From Candidatus Kaiserbacteria bacterium (lineage in GTDB: Bacteria; Patescibacteriota; Minisyncoccia; Phycocordibacterales; UBA918), in assembly GCA_007117575.1 (NCBI GenBank), contig SKGH01000105.1, positions 1 to 28,917 on the forward strand: a stretch of 28,917 bases of DNA, read 5' to 3'. A program made the translations under genes and the position numbers. Below are positions 16,156 through 24,211 of the stretch, piece after piece (the first letter of the stretch is position 1; every line of letters begins with the position of its first letter). Under the pieces are notes generated by a model. That model was given only the letters and a program-made list of their open reading frames with translations, was not told the DNA's origin and ran no database searches.

Positions 16156-16199
16156 AATAAATATGTTATTATACTGCATTGTCACTTAATAATTATAGG

Positions 16200-16268
16200 A
16201 CTGACGTATTTGTTGAGCTTCTTTGTTGCCTTTACCAACCAAACCGTTCACCGCTCACAAAGCGCGCC
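16200..16268 (+). repeat. Degenerate left-arm relic of the repeat family (copy D)
   Basis: ACTGACGTATTTGTTGAGC and the following CTTCTTTGTTGCCTTTACC align with the left arm of the 210-bp repeat (ACTTACGCGTTTGGCGAATT, then TCTTTGTTGCTTTCGTCAC), with many substitutions. It then diverges, and no core or right arm follows. It shares AAACCGTTCACCG with the relic at 18680, a variant not seen in copies B and C, suggesting an older subfamily. Confidence 0.6.
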
Positions 16269-16367
16269 TTAGGTTTTTGTTACCGCAAAGAAGTGTTCCG
16301 CACTTTTTTACCTTCTGACCTAATCATCAATGTGACAGTTCTAAATTAGTAATTTTTTATAATTTTT

Positions 16368-17801
16368 ATGCCTAAAATAAACACCACCGATAAATCTATT
16401 GAATCTATAGACAAAAAATATTGCCGAATAAAACTAACCGGCGACGACCCAAAACATCATCGCTTAGTTGAAAGCAAAGAAGGTACCCTTGAATATCAAC
16501 TTGGTCTGGGCGATATAAATAAAATAAACGCTCGCAAATTTCGCTCAAGTATAAGACAGGTGGTAAAAGGAGCGCAAGAACATCAACTAAATGATATTGT
16601 TTTAGAGCTTCATCCTGACTCATTTTCCGATCTTAAACATTACGGTAGTGAATGGTTTTGGCAAACTTTAGCTGAAAATCTATCTATAGCTTCACACAAA
16701 TTCACCTTATATAAAACAGCTAAGAAAAAAGAAAAAAAAGGACTTGAATCTATCATTGTTTGTGGCATCAAAGAAAAGAAAGATAGAGAAGCCTTCGACA
16801 AAGGAATTATAATCGGTGAATACGTAAACAAAGCAAGAGACATAGCTAATACGTCGGGAGCGGACATGACCCCTGCTGACCTAGCCAAAGTGGCAAAAGA
16901 ACTGATCCGTGGGACCAAAGCCACCGTTAAAATACTAAGTGAGAAAGAATTAAAAAAATTAAAAATGGGCGCTCTGTTAGCTGTAGGGCAGGGTACCGAC
17001 ATTGAGTCTAAGCTGATCATAGTGGAATACTGGGGAGCCGGAAAACCGGCAAAAAATAAACCTGCTTCTGAATCACAACCGATAGTATTGGTAGGAAAGG
17101 GTATTACTTATGACAGTGGGGGACTTAACATAAAACCATCCGGTTTTATGCACGAAATGCATCTAGATATGTCAGGTGGCTCGTCGGTACTGGCGACCGT
17201 GGCCATAATTGCTAAATTAAAACTGAAGAAAAATGTAATAGCCCTAGTACCAGCCGCCGAAAATGCTGTCTCTGACAAAGCTATGCGTTCAGGGGACATA
17301 ATAACCACCATGAACGGCACCACCGTCGAAGTCTTACACACTGATGCTGAAGGTAGGTTGGTGATGGCAGACGCTTTAACCTACAGTGAAAGATATAAAC
17401 CGAGAGCTATATTAGACGTAGCTACTCTAACGGGCGCTTCGTTGGTAGCCCTAGGTCAACACGCTAGCGCGATCATGACCAAAAACCAAGAACTTGAGGA
17501 AAAACTTCGCTCACTCGGTGAGGAAACCGGCGACTTGGTCTGGCCACTACCTTTGTGGGAAGAATACAAACAGTGCTTAAAAAGCCATAGAGCGGACATA
17601 TCAAACATAGCAACTGACTTTTCACGTTATGGAGGTGCCATAGAAGGAGGTACGTTCCTGTCACACTTCGTGCCAAAAAATACACCTTGGGCACACATTG
17701 ACATGGCTCCCAGAATGAGCTCCATAGCTAGCGACAAACTAGACAAGGGCTCAACAGGCGAACCTATAAAACTACTGGTGCGTTTTGTAGAGACTTTCTA
17801 G
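16368..17801 (+). CDS. pepA: Leucyl aminopeptidase, family M17
   Basis: A 477-residue dinuclear-metal aminopeptidase that removes N-terminal residues from peptides in the cytoplasm. The C-terminal catalytic domain has the metal ligands K244, D249 (VGKGITYDSGG), D267 (HLDMSGG), D326 and E328 (TDAEGRL), plus catalytic K256 and R330. The usual NTDAEGRL reads HTDAEGRL here, a minor change before the ligands. The N-terminal domain (about 1-140) is divergent, as common in this family. A TATAAT box ends four bases before the ATG, and there is no Shine-Dalgarno, so the leader must be very short or absent. It lies 57 bases upstream of scpA with no functional link evident. Confidence 0.95.
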   Translation: MPKINTTDKSIESIDKKYCRIKLTGDDPKHHRLVESKEGTLEYQLGLGDINKINARKFRSSIRQVVKGAQEHQLNDIVLELHPDSFSDLKHYGSEWFWQTLAENLSIASHKFTLYKTAKKKEKKGLESIIVCGIKEKKDREAFDKGIIIGEYVNKARDIANTSGADMTPADLAKVAKELIRGTKATVKILSEKELKKLKMGALLAVGQGTDIESKLIIVEYWGAGKPAKNKPASESQPIVLVGKGITYDSGGLNIKPSGFMHEMHLDMSGGSSVLATVAIIAKLKLKKNVIALVPAAENAVSDKAMRSGDIITTMNGTTVEVLHTDAEGRLVMADALTYSERYKPRAILDVATLTGASLVALGQHASAIMTKNQELEEKLRSLGEETGDLVWPLPLWEEYKQCLKSHRADISNIATDFSRYGGAIEGGTFLSHFVPKNTPWAHIDMAPRMSSIASDKLDKGSTGEPIKLLVRFVETF

Positions 17802-17843
17802 AGCTAAGATGTGATCATGGTAAACAAATACTCACTACAGCTG

Positions 17844-17852
17844 TGTTACCAT
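17844..17852 (+). promoter_or_regulatory. Candidate extended -10 promoter of scpA
   Basis: TGTTACCAT (17844-17852) has the TGn extension plus a TAnnAT box. Exactly six bases separate it from the scpA ATG at 17859, the same spacing as at csoR and gltX. No good -35 box is visible. Confidence 0.35.
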
Positions 17853-17858
17853 TAACCT

Positions 17859-18614
17859 ATGAGTGATAGACAATGGGACGCCAATAAAATATCCATTAAA
17901 ACTGCCGTATTTGAAGGTCCTTTAGAGTTGTTGCTCGACTTGGTGGAGCGTCGTAAACTGCTTATAAACGACATATCTCTAGCCGACGTTACCGACGAAT
18001 ACATGAGTTACGTCAGCGCCATGCAAGAAAGGTCACTACCAAATACTACACAGTTCGTACAAATGGCGGCCACTTTGCTGTTAATAAAATCAAAATCGCT
18101 ATTGCCCGTACTACAACTCACTGAAGAAGAGGAAGCGGGAATAGACGATCTGGAAGATCGACTGCGTCTGCTCCAGATATACCGCAAAGCATCAGAATCG
18201 ATCAAAGACAGTTACGGTAAAAAAGTGGCTCATAGCCGTCAATACAACTCCTCCGGCAACGAAAAACCGTTGTTTGTCACTGACAGACTAACCAACACAA
18301 AAGAATTACATCAAGCCATACTGAGAGTAGTTAACAATCTACCAGCCAAACCGGTGCCACCCAAAGTAAAGGTTAGACCTACTATTACTCTGGAAGAAAT
18401 GATCATAAGACTGCAAAAAAGAATTGAACGCCAATTTTCTACCAGTTTAAACGAATTAGTTGCCGGAAATAGAGAACGCACTTTTTTAATTGTTGGTTTT
18501 TTAGCAATACTGGAATCGGTAAAACAAGGCATGGTCACAGCCAAACAACCCAAACATTTTGCCAATATCGAGGTCACGCGCGAAGAAATAGGCATACCCA
18601 ACTATCACCTGTAA
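17859..18614 (+). CDS. scpA: Segregation and condensation protein A
   Basis: A 251-residue kleisin subunit of the Smc-ScpA-ScpB condensin complex, which compacts and separates chromosomes. The N-terminal Smc-neck-binding region has the family signature FEGPLELLLDLVERRKLLIN (18-37) followed by DISLADVTDEYM. A middle acidic helix region (EEEEAGIDDLEDRL) and a C-terminal winged-helix segment (about 200-250, FLIVGFLAILESVKQGMV) complete the kleisin layout. Length is typical. scpB follows after 183 bases that contain a repeat relic, so the two may be transcribed separately. smc itself is not in the window. Confidence 0.94.
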   Translation: MSDRQWDANKISIKTAVFEGPLELLLDLVERRKLLINDISLADVTDEYMSYVSAMQERSLPNTTQFVQMAATLLLIKSKSLLPVLQLTEEEEAGIDDLEDRLRLLQIYRKASESIKDSYGKKVAHSRQYNSSGNEKPLFVTDRLTNTKELHQAILRVVNNLPAKPVPPKVKVRPTITLEEMIIRLQKRIERQFSTSLNELVAGNRERTFLIVGFLAILESVKQGMVTAKQPKHFANIEVTREEIGIPNYHL

Positions 18615-18679
18615 AATTTCTATCTGACAGTATTTTTAATGTATACTATTAAAGATGAGTATTTTAAGATAGATACAGA

Positions 18680-18733
18680 ACTCACGCATTTGGCGAATTT
18701 CTTTGTTACCATGCCGGATTAAACCGTTCACCG
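18680..18733 (+). repeat. Degenerate left-arm relic of the repeat family (copy E)
   Basis: ACTCACGCATTTGGCGAATT, then TCTTTGTTACC, closely follows the left arm of the 210-bp repeat. It then degrades after AAACCGTTCACCG. There is no core or right arm. It lies between scpA and scpB, showing that this position once accepted an element. Confidence 0.65.
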
Positions 18734-18785
18734 TAAAACAGACCTAAATAAACAAAAAACACAACAAACTTAATGTTTTATATTG

Positions 18786-18791
18786 TAAAAT
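18786..18791 (+). promoter_or_regulatory. Candidate -10 box of scpB
   Basis: TAAAAT (18786-18791), preceded by TTG, ends exactly six bases before the scpB ATG at 18798. No clear -35 is seen. The spacing fits the leaderless pattern seen at csoR and gltX. Confidence 0.35.
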
Positions 18792-18797
18792 CATAAA

Positions 18798-19340
18798 ATG
18801 GAGCAAATTTCTCAACAAATAGAAGCCCTCTTGTTTTACAGGGCAACGCCTTTATCAAAAAAACAGCTTTTAAGCTTACTGTCAATTGATTCAGCTAGCC
18901 TGGATAGAAGTTTGCAAGAACTCAGCTCACGACTGCAATCAGGAGCGACGAGATTGCTAGTTACTGAAAATGAAGTTGAATTAGTGGTAGCCCCTATACA
19001 CGATCAACTAATAGAAAAAGTGCGCCGAGAAGATCTAAAAAGAGACATTGGTAAGGCGGGAGCGGAAACACTGTCAATTATTATGTATAAAGGACAGATC
19101 ACAAGAGCAGAAATAGATCGCATCAGAGGTGTTAACTCGACTCATATTTTGAGAAATCTACTTGTTAGAGGTCTCATCAAGCGCCACCAAGATGAAAACG
19201 GGCAAACAGTTTATAGTGGTACCACCACTTTAATGGCTCATTTAGGCATAAACACGATTTCGGAATTACCTGATTATACTAATGTCCTCGACGCTTTAGA
19301 TACATTTACTAAAGAAAGCGCTAAAGATCAAGATGTATAA
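18798..19340 (+). CDS. scpB: Segregation and condensation protein B
   Basis: A 180-residue dimeric winged-helix partner of ScpA in the condensin complex. The first winged helix (about 1-80, IEALLFYRATPLSKKQLLSL) and the second (about 88-165) are visible; the latter carries the family segment ETLSIIMYKGQITRAEIDRI. Length matches the family core. dacA starts 12 bases after its stop, and a TATAAT overlaps the stop region (19336-19341), so dacA could also have its own start. Together with scpA the assignment is firm. Confidence 0.93.
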   Translation: MEQISQQIEALLFYRATPLSKKQLLSLLSIDSASLDRSLQELSSRLQSGATRLLVTENEVELVVAPIHDQLIEKVRREDLKRDIGKAGAETLSIIMYKGQITRAEIDRIRGVNSTHILRNLLVRGLIKRHQDENGQTVYSGTTTLMAHLGINTISELPDYTNVLDALDTFTKESAKDQDV

Positions 19341-19352
19341 TAAAAACCAAGC

Positions 19353-20402
19353 ATGACAAGTCCATACGAGCACAACCCAATAGAGACCCCTAAAGACAAC
19401 CTAGAATATGTGGCCGTCGATAAAAAATGGCATAAAATACCTGTCTCACACCAACTATACCTAGTCATAGCTATTTTACTGATACTGCTAGGTAGCGCCA
19501 TGTTCTCTGTTTTAAAAGAGAATAGTCAATTCATAACTGATGATAATGAAAAATATAAAACAACCGATAACACAGTCAACCCTAAAGACGAAAACAACAA
19601 AACATCATTTACCTTCCCTGAGGTGTCGATTACCGGTAATTCCGCATACGTACTTGATATTCGTAACAACCAAACCTTATTTTCATATAACGCAGATAAA
19701 GTGATGCCCTTAGCATCCATAACCAAACTAATGACGGCGCTATTGTCATACGAAATAATGGATGCTAACGCGCCGGTAGATGTAGTACAAAGAGCAACAA
19801 GGCAAGAGAGTGCCTTAGGCCTTTCAACCAATGACATTTTTACACACCGCTCTATGGCTGAACTTATTTTACTTTCATCAGCCAACGACGGCGCCTACGC
19901 GCTTGCCAATGTGGCCGGCAAGCTACTGGACACCAACAGACCAACAGAATCATTCGTGGCAGCTATGAACGTCCGAGCCGAAGAACTTGGTCTAAGTGAC
20001 ACTAACTTCAAAAACCCTACCGGTCTAGATATATCTGCAAGGGAAGCGGGTGCTGTTGGCACCGCTAAAGACGTTGCTAATCTACTGGCTTATATCGTAA
20101 ATAACTACCCCCATCTACTTACCATAACCAGAGAAGAAGGGGTTCGTATTGAAGCTAGCACCGGTGGCTACATTGACGCTACCAATACCAATTTACACGT
20201 AGACCGCATTACCGGACTAATTGGCTCTAAAACCGGATATACAGATTTAGCTGGTGGAAATTTAACCGTAGCGTACAACGCAGGCTTGGACAGACCGATT
20301 GCGGTGGTCGTGCTGGGTTCAACCAGATTTGAAAGATTTACCGACGTTGAAAAGCTTATTCGAGCCACTAATCAAATACTTGTTGAACCAAAAGACGAGT
20401 AG
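19353..20402 (+). CDS. dacA: D-alanyl-D-alanine carboxypeptidase (PBP5-type, family S11)
   Basis: A 349-residue penicillin-binding protein that trims the terminal D-alanine from peptidoglycan stems. It has a cytoplasmic start, one transmembrane helix (about 33-54) and an acidic linker before the S11 domain. Active-site motifs are intact: SxxK as SITK (S122, K125), SxN as SAN (176-178) and KTG (293-295). It lacks the long C-terminal domain and amphipathic anchor of PBP5; the N-terminal helix provides the anchor instead. It is 12 bases after scpB and 14 before mraY, joining the wall-synthesis run. The symbol is by family role. Confidence 0.92.
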   Translation: MTSPYEHNPIETPKDNLEYVAVDKKWHKIPVSHQLYLVIAILLILLGSAMFSVLKENSQFITDDNEKYKTTDNTVNPKDENNKTSFTFPEVSITGNSAYVLDIRNNQTLFSYNADKVMPLASITKLMTALLSYEIMDANAPVDVVQRATRQESALGLSTNDIFTHRSMAELILLSSANDGAYALANVAGKLLDTNRPTESFVAAMNVRAEELGLSDTNFKNPTGLDISAREAGAVGTAKDVANLLAYIVNNYPHLLTITREEGVRIEASTGGYIDATNTNLHVDRITGLIGSKTGYTDLAGGNLTVAYNAGLDRPIAVVVLGSTRFERFTDVEKLIRATNQILVEPKDE

Positions 20403-20416
20403 TAAACTAGGTAATT

Positions 20417-21493
20417 ATGGATCCTATAATCCTTATCAAAGTATTTTTACCTACAGCTTTGGCTTTTTTTTTGGGTATTCTAATAACTCCCTTGATCACT
20501 CATTATCTATACAAGCATCGTTTATGGAAACCCAAATCAGGTAAAGGTGCCGGCTACGGTGGTGGGAAAACACCGATATTTGATAAACTACATAAAGAAC
20601 ATGACACCAACACTCCTCGCATGGGTGGTATTATTATCTGGTTAAGTGTCTTGTTGACCATACTGTCCATAAATCTCATAGATATAGTCTTTCCCGAATC
20701 AAAATATACCCAACTGCAATTCCTCAGTAGATCACAAACCTGGCTACCATTAGGCGCGTTACTGATAGGTGCGTTTGTGGGCTTAATCGATGACTATTTG
20801 GTAGTTAGAAAGAAAGGTACGCATTTTGCCGGCGGTCTACCGTTAACACACAGACTGTTTGTTGTCGGTGTTACGGCTCTCTTTTCCGGTTGGTGGTTTT
20901 ATGAAAAATTAGAAATTTCCACTGTCAGCTTATTGGGTTTCGGAACTCTGGAGTTAAACCTATTGTTTATACCTTTTTTTGTAATGGTCGCCTTGGCGGT
21001 TTATGCCAGTAGCGTTATAGACGGCATTGACGGACTGTCAGGTGGGGTTTTTATGTTTATATTTGCAGCTTATGCCGGTATCGCCTTAATGCAACAACAG
21101 TATGACATAGCTGCCTTATGCGCCACCATTGTAGGCGGTATTCTGGCTTTTTTGTGGTTCAATGTGCCTCCGGCTCGCTTTTATATGACAGAAACGGGAG
21201 TAATGGCTTTAACCATGTCTCTGACTGTTATAGCTTTTATGACCGACAGTTTAGGGGGAGGGAAGGGTGTGTCGGTATTGCCTATCATAGGTTTTTTACT
21301 GGTACTAACTGTCGCCTCAGACATTATACAAGTTACTGCTAAAAAATTTTTTGGTAAAAAAATTTTCTTAATAGCACCACTACACCATCATTTTGAAGCA
21401 ATGGGTTGGCCGGGAGCAAAAGTAACTATGCGCTATTGGATACTAAGCTTTATATGCGCGGTATTAGGCCTATTGGTAGCTGTGGTATTCTAA
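20417..21493 (+). CDS. mraY: Phospho-N-acetylmuramoyl-pentapeptide transferase
   Basis: A 358-residue integral membrane enzyme that moves phospho-MurNAc-pentapeptide from UDP to undecaprenyl phosphate, making lipid I. About ten membrane helices are evident. Conserved motifs include TPRMGG (66-71), the catalytic pair in GLIDDY (D125, D126), SSVIDGIDGLSGG (198-210) and LHHHFEAMGWPG near the end. Length is typical. AGG six bases before the ATG may serve as a Shine-Dalgarno. It is followed by ftsW and murG as in other dcw clusters, but murD is missing from its usual place. Confidence 0.97.
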   Translation: MDPIILIKVFLPTALAFFLGILITPLITHYLYKHRLWKPKSGKGAGYGGGKTPIFDKLHKEHDTNTPRMGGIIIWLSVLLTILSINLIDIVFPESKYTQLQFLSRSQTWLPLGALLIGAFVGLIDDYLVVRKKGTHFAGGLPLTHRLFVVGVTALFSGWWFYEKLEISTVSLLGFGTLELNLLFIPFFVMVALAVYASSVIDGIDGLSGGVFMFIFAAYAGIALMQQQYDIAALCATIVGGILAFLWFNVPPARFYMTETGVMALTMSLTVIAFMTDSLGGGKGVSVLPIIGFLLVLTVASDIIQVTAKKFFGKKIFLIAPLHHHFEAMGWPGAKVTMRYWILSFICAVLGLLVAVVF

Positions 21494-21555
21494 ACTGACT
21501 TTACCGAAAAATATATAATCTCAAAATTCTGATAGTTGGATAATATTTAATAGTA

Positions 21556-22653
21556 ATGAAAGAGAAACAAATAGACAAAACACTTTTGGGACTAGTTATT
21601 GTCTTTATGGCAGGTGGTTTTTTGGTATTTTCATCCGCCTCTTTAGGACTATTGGCTAGAGAAGGGGCGCAGTTTTCTTCTGTAGCGTTCAATCAATTAA
21701 TTTTTGGTTTACTTGGTGGGTCAATAATGATGTTTATAACTTCACAAATACACTATAGATACTGGCGAAAATTTGCTTTTTATATCTTTTTTATTGCCTG
21801 CGTACTAACGCTTTTAGTTTTTGTTCCCGGCTTAGGCTTCAGTCATGGTGGTGCACAAAGATGGCTTATCATTGGTGGTTTTTCCATTCAACCGGCAGAA
21901 TTCTTAAAAATAGCTTATGTCATATATGTGGCCACCATCCTCTCCGGTATACATAAACAATTACATAACTTCAAACACGGCATATTGCCTTTTCTTTTGG
22001 TCACCGGTTGTGTAGGTATCATAATGCTACTTCAACCAAACACCGACACTTTTGCTCTCATGGTTGTATCCGGATTGGCTATGTTTGTTTCTGCCGGCGG
22101 TCGATGGCGTGACTTATTCTTAATGATCTTTCTGGGAATTATTCTATTGGCTATTTTGGCATTTTCGCGATCATACATAATGGACAGATTAACTACCTTT
22201 ATAGACCCTTCCGTTGATCCTCAGGGAAAAAGCTATCAATTAAACCAATCGCTTATAGCTATAGGTGCGGGCGGTTTAACCGGAAGAGGGTATGGCCAAA
22301 GTATACAAAAATTTCACCACCTACCTGAACCTATCGGTGACTCAGTATTTTCTGTTTTTGCGGAAGAATTCGGCTTTGCGGGCAGTTTTATCATGTTGGC
22401 ACTGTTTTCTTTTTTTACACTAAGAGGTTACCATATAGCCACTCACGCTCCCGATCTTTTCAGTTTATTATTAGTAGTCGGTATAATTACCATGATAACT
22501 TTTCAAGCTTTACTTAATATCTCCGCCATGATTGGTATAGCACCCTTAATGGGTCTGCCTCTACCGTTTATAAGTCATGGCGGTACAGCCCTACTGACTA
22601 CTCTAGCCTCAGTTGGAATTGTCCTCAATGTATCAAAATATCAACGCCGATAA
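21556..22653 (+). CDS. ftsW: Cell-division lipid II polymerase FtsW (SEDS family)
   Basis: A 365-residue SEDS protein with about ten membrane helices that polymerises lipid II at the septum. Family motifs are visible: AEFLKIAYVIY, a long loop with YQLNQSLIAIGAGGLTGRGYGQS, FAEEFGFAG, and the C-terminal PFISHGG (337-343, usually PFISYGG). Position between mraY and murG supports FtsW rather than its paralogue RodA. No PBP transpeptidase partner is in the window. The gap from mraY is 62 bases and that to murG 26. Confidence 0.93.
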   Translation: MKEKQIDKTLLGLVIVFMAGGFLVFSSASLGLLAREGAQFSSVAFNQLIFGLLGGSIMMFITSQIHYRYWRKFAFYIFFIACVLTLLVFVPGLGFSHGGAQRWLIIGGFSIQPAEFLKIAYVIYVATILSGIHKQLHNFKHGILPFLLVTGCVGIIMLLQPNTDTFALMVVSGLAMFVSAGGRWRDLFLMIFLGIILLAILAFSRSYIMDRLTTFIDPSVDPQGKSYQLNQSLIAIGAGGLTGRGYGQSIQKFHHLPEPIGDSVFSVFAEEFGFAGSFIMLALFSFFTLRGYHIATHAPDLFSLLLVVGIITMITFQALLNISAMIGIAPLMGLPLPFISHGGTALLTTLASVGIVLNVSKYQRR

Positions 22654-22679
22654 AAATAATTCATGATAAACTAATAGCT

Positions 22680-23798
22680 ATGAAACGTATTGCTTTAGTT
22701 GGCGGAGGTACAGGCGGTCACTTTTACCCCCTTATGTCGGTTGCGGAACATATAAGGGGTCAATATGACATATCAGAAGTTGAAATCGTGTACTTGGGTC
22801 CTGAGCCATATGACCAAAGTGAATTAGACAGAAATTTTATACAATTTGTAAAATGTCCGGCCGGTAAACAACGTCGATATTTCTCCTTACTTAACTTTAC
22901 AGATATGTTTAAGACCCTCTGGGGCATCTTTGTAGCTATTTGGAAGCTTTATGTCTTATACCCCGATGTGGTTTTCAGTAAAGGTGGCTACACCAGTGTG
23001 CCTGTGGTTTTAGCCGCTTTTTTTCTAAGAATACCCATAGTTATTCACGAGTCAGACAGCGTTCCCGGTAGAGCTAACAAGTTAGCGGCTCCTTTGGCAC
23101 GCTATATCGCCATTTCTTTTAAAGAAACCATTGACTTCTTTCCGGCGAAAAAAACCGCCCTGATAGGAGTTCCGATACGCTTAGATATACTTAACGAATA
23201 CGAAAACCCTATGGAAAAACTGGGTTTACCGGAAGATAAGCCTGTTATTTTTGTAACCGGAGGTTCTTCAGGAGCCGATAGACTTAACACTCTGATACTG
23301 CAGTCTCTAGACGAATTATTGCCTGAATACACAATTTTACACCAAACCGGCACCAAATCAGAACTGGAAGTAAGACAAACCGCTTCACTATTAATAAAAG
23401 ATGACTCATTGCTTAAATATTATTTCGTTAAAGGAAATCTAAGTAGCAAAGAAATGTCTTTGGCTCTAAGTTCAGCTTCGTTGGTGGTATCACGAGCCGG
23501 CTCGGGCACCATCTATGAAATAGCATCCAAACGTAAACCGTCCATATTAATTCCCATACCGGAAGAGATCAGTCACGATCAACGCAGTAATGCATACGCC
23601 TACGCCCGCAACGGTGCCGCGGAAGTATTGGAGGAGGGAAATATAGCAGATGGTTTACTATACTCGAGAATAAACAAAATAATGAATGAGCCGAACCGGT
23701 ATGAAAAAATGAAGCAATCCACAAAAGAGTTTTTACACACCGACCCCGGCTCACAAATAGCAAAAGTGCTTTTAGGTATAGCGAAAGAACATCTTTAA
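22680..23798 (+). CDS. murG: UDP-GlcNAc:lipid I N-acetylglucosaminyltransferase
   Basis: A 372-residue GT28 glycosyltransferase that adds GlcNAc to lipid I, giving lipid II on the inner membrane face. The N-terminal glycine loop is GGGTGGH (8-14). SKGGYTSVP and HESDSVPGRANK are the acceptor-side motifs. The C-terminal UDP-GlcNAc site shows VTGGSSGADRLN, SRAGSGTIYEIA and IPIPEEISHDQRSNA. An extended -10-like TGATAAACT (22664-22672) ends seven bases before the ATG, so it may also have its own start. It ends the wall run; a repeat follows where murC often lies in other genomes. Confidence 0.96.
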   Translation: MKRIALVGGGTGGHFYPLMSVAEHIRGQYDISEVEIVYLGPEPYDQSELDRNFIQFVKCPAGKQRRYFSLLNFTDMFKTLWGIFVAIWKLYVLYPDVVFSKGGYTSVPVVLAAFFLRIPIVIHESDSVPGRANKLAAPLARYIAISFKETIDFFPAKKTALIGVPIRLDILNEYENPMEKLGLPEDKPVIFVTGGSSGADRLNTLILQSLDELLPEYTILHQTGTKSELEVRQTASLLIKDDSLLKYYFVKGNLSSKEMSLALSSASLVVSRAGSGTIYEIASKRKPSILIPIPEEISHDQRSNAYAYARNGAAEVLEEGNIADGLLYSRINKIMNEPNRYEKMKQSTKEFLHTDPGSQIAKVLLGIAKEHL

Positions 23799-23815
23799 AT
23801 AATTACTCATCCAAT

Positions 23816-24128
23816 ACTTACGCGTTTGGCGAATTTCTTTGTTGCTTTCGTCACTCAAACCTTTCATCGTGCCACCAAGGGCATGTCCCCGAACTCACAT
23901 TTTGACCATTTAACTCACTTGGTTAAGCCATAAAATTCCTAGAAAAGTGCGAGAAATTGAGTTCGGGGACAGACCCACCAAGCATGCCTCACCCAGCCCC
24001 AGTTTCGGTAATCATTTATTACTAACGTAATAAACCAAAAAATGTTTTAGTCAGTCACGAAAGAATATAAATGATCACGGAAACTGGGGCTGGGTGAGCG
24101 CCTCGAACTTCATCAGAAACTCGTAAGT
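23816..24128 (+). repeat. Complete palindromic repeat interrupted by a second element (copy C)
   Basis: The ends are ACTTACGCGTTT and AAACTCGTAAGT, and the outer arms match copy B. Removing the 103-base insertion leaves 210 bases, the same length as copy B. The core (24001-24085, 85 bp) is inverted relative to copy B and matches copy A. Its flanks form a long near-perfect stem: CTCACCCAGCCCCAGTTTC on the left and its complement on the right (to about 24101). The small hairpin is at 24015-24034. Confidence 0.85.
23872..23982. mobile_element. Nested REPIN-like palindromic insertion with direct repeats
   Basis: A 95-bp sequence (23880-23974) splits the left arm of copy C. It is flanked by the 8-bp direct repeat CCACCAAG (23872-23879 and 23975-23982), where copy B has a single CCACCAAG. 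Its ends form a perfect 14-bp inverted repeat, TGTCCCCGAACTCA (23884-23897) and TGAGTTCGGGGACA (23958-23971). The GTCTGTCCCC-type end resembles repeats mobilised by REP-associated (Y1) transposases. It encodes nothing, so it must have been moved in trans. Confidence 0.75.
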
Positions 24129-24176
24129 CATGTCATCAATAAAGGTCCAAGAAACTGTCATTTTCTTTACGTTTCT

Positions 24177-24205
24177 TTGCTATACATGTTTTTTTCGTAT
24201 AGAAT
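24177..24205 (+). promoter_or_regulatory. gltX promoter, probably leaderless
   Basis: TTGCTA (24177-24182), a 17-bp spacer and TAGAAT (24200-24205) form a sigma-70-like promoter just outside the repeat. Six bases separate the -10 box from ATG 24212, so transcription likely begins at the start codon, as proposed for csoR. Confidence 0.55.
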
Positions 24206-24211
24206 TAACCG

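Larger units (their letters stand above)
15923..16367. other. Intergenic region filled by repeats
   Basis: The 445 bases between the JAMM-like gene and the aminopeptidase hold one complete repeat (15946-16155), about 45 bases of spacer and a degraded left-arm copy (16200-16268). A TATAAT box follows at 16358-16363. No ORF is supported. Confidence 0.75.
23799..24211. other. Intergenic region filled by a composite repeat
   Basis: The 413 bases between murG and gltX consist almost wholly of the repeat at 23816-24128, with a second element nested in it, followed by the gltX promoter. No ORF is supported. Confidence 0.75.

Noticed and set aside
15923..24211. CRISPR array from the repeated sequences
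   Set aside because: Repeats are few, about 210 bp long, palindromic and dispersed between genes with no regular spacers.
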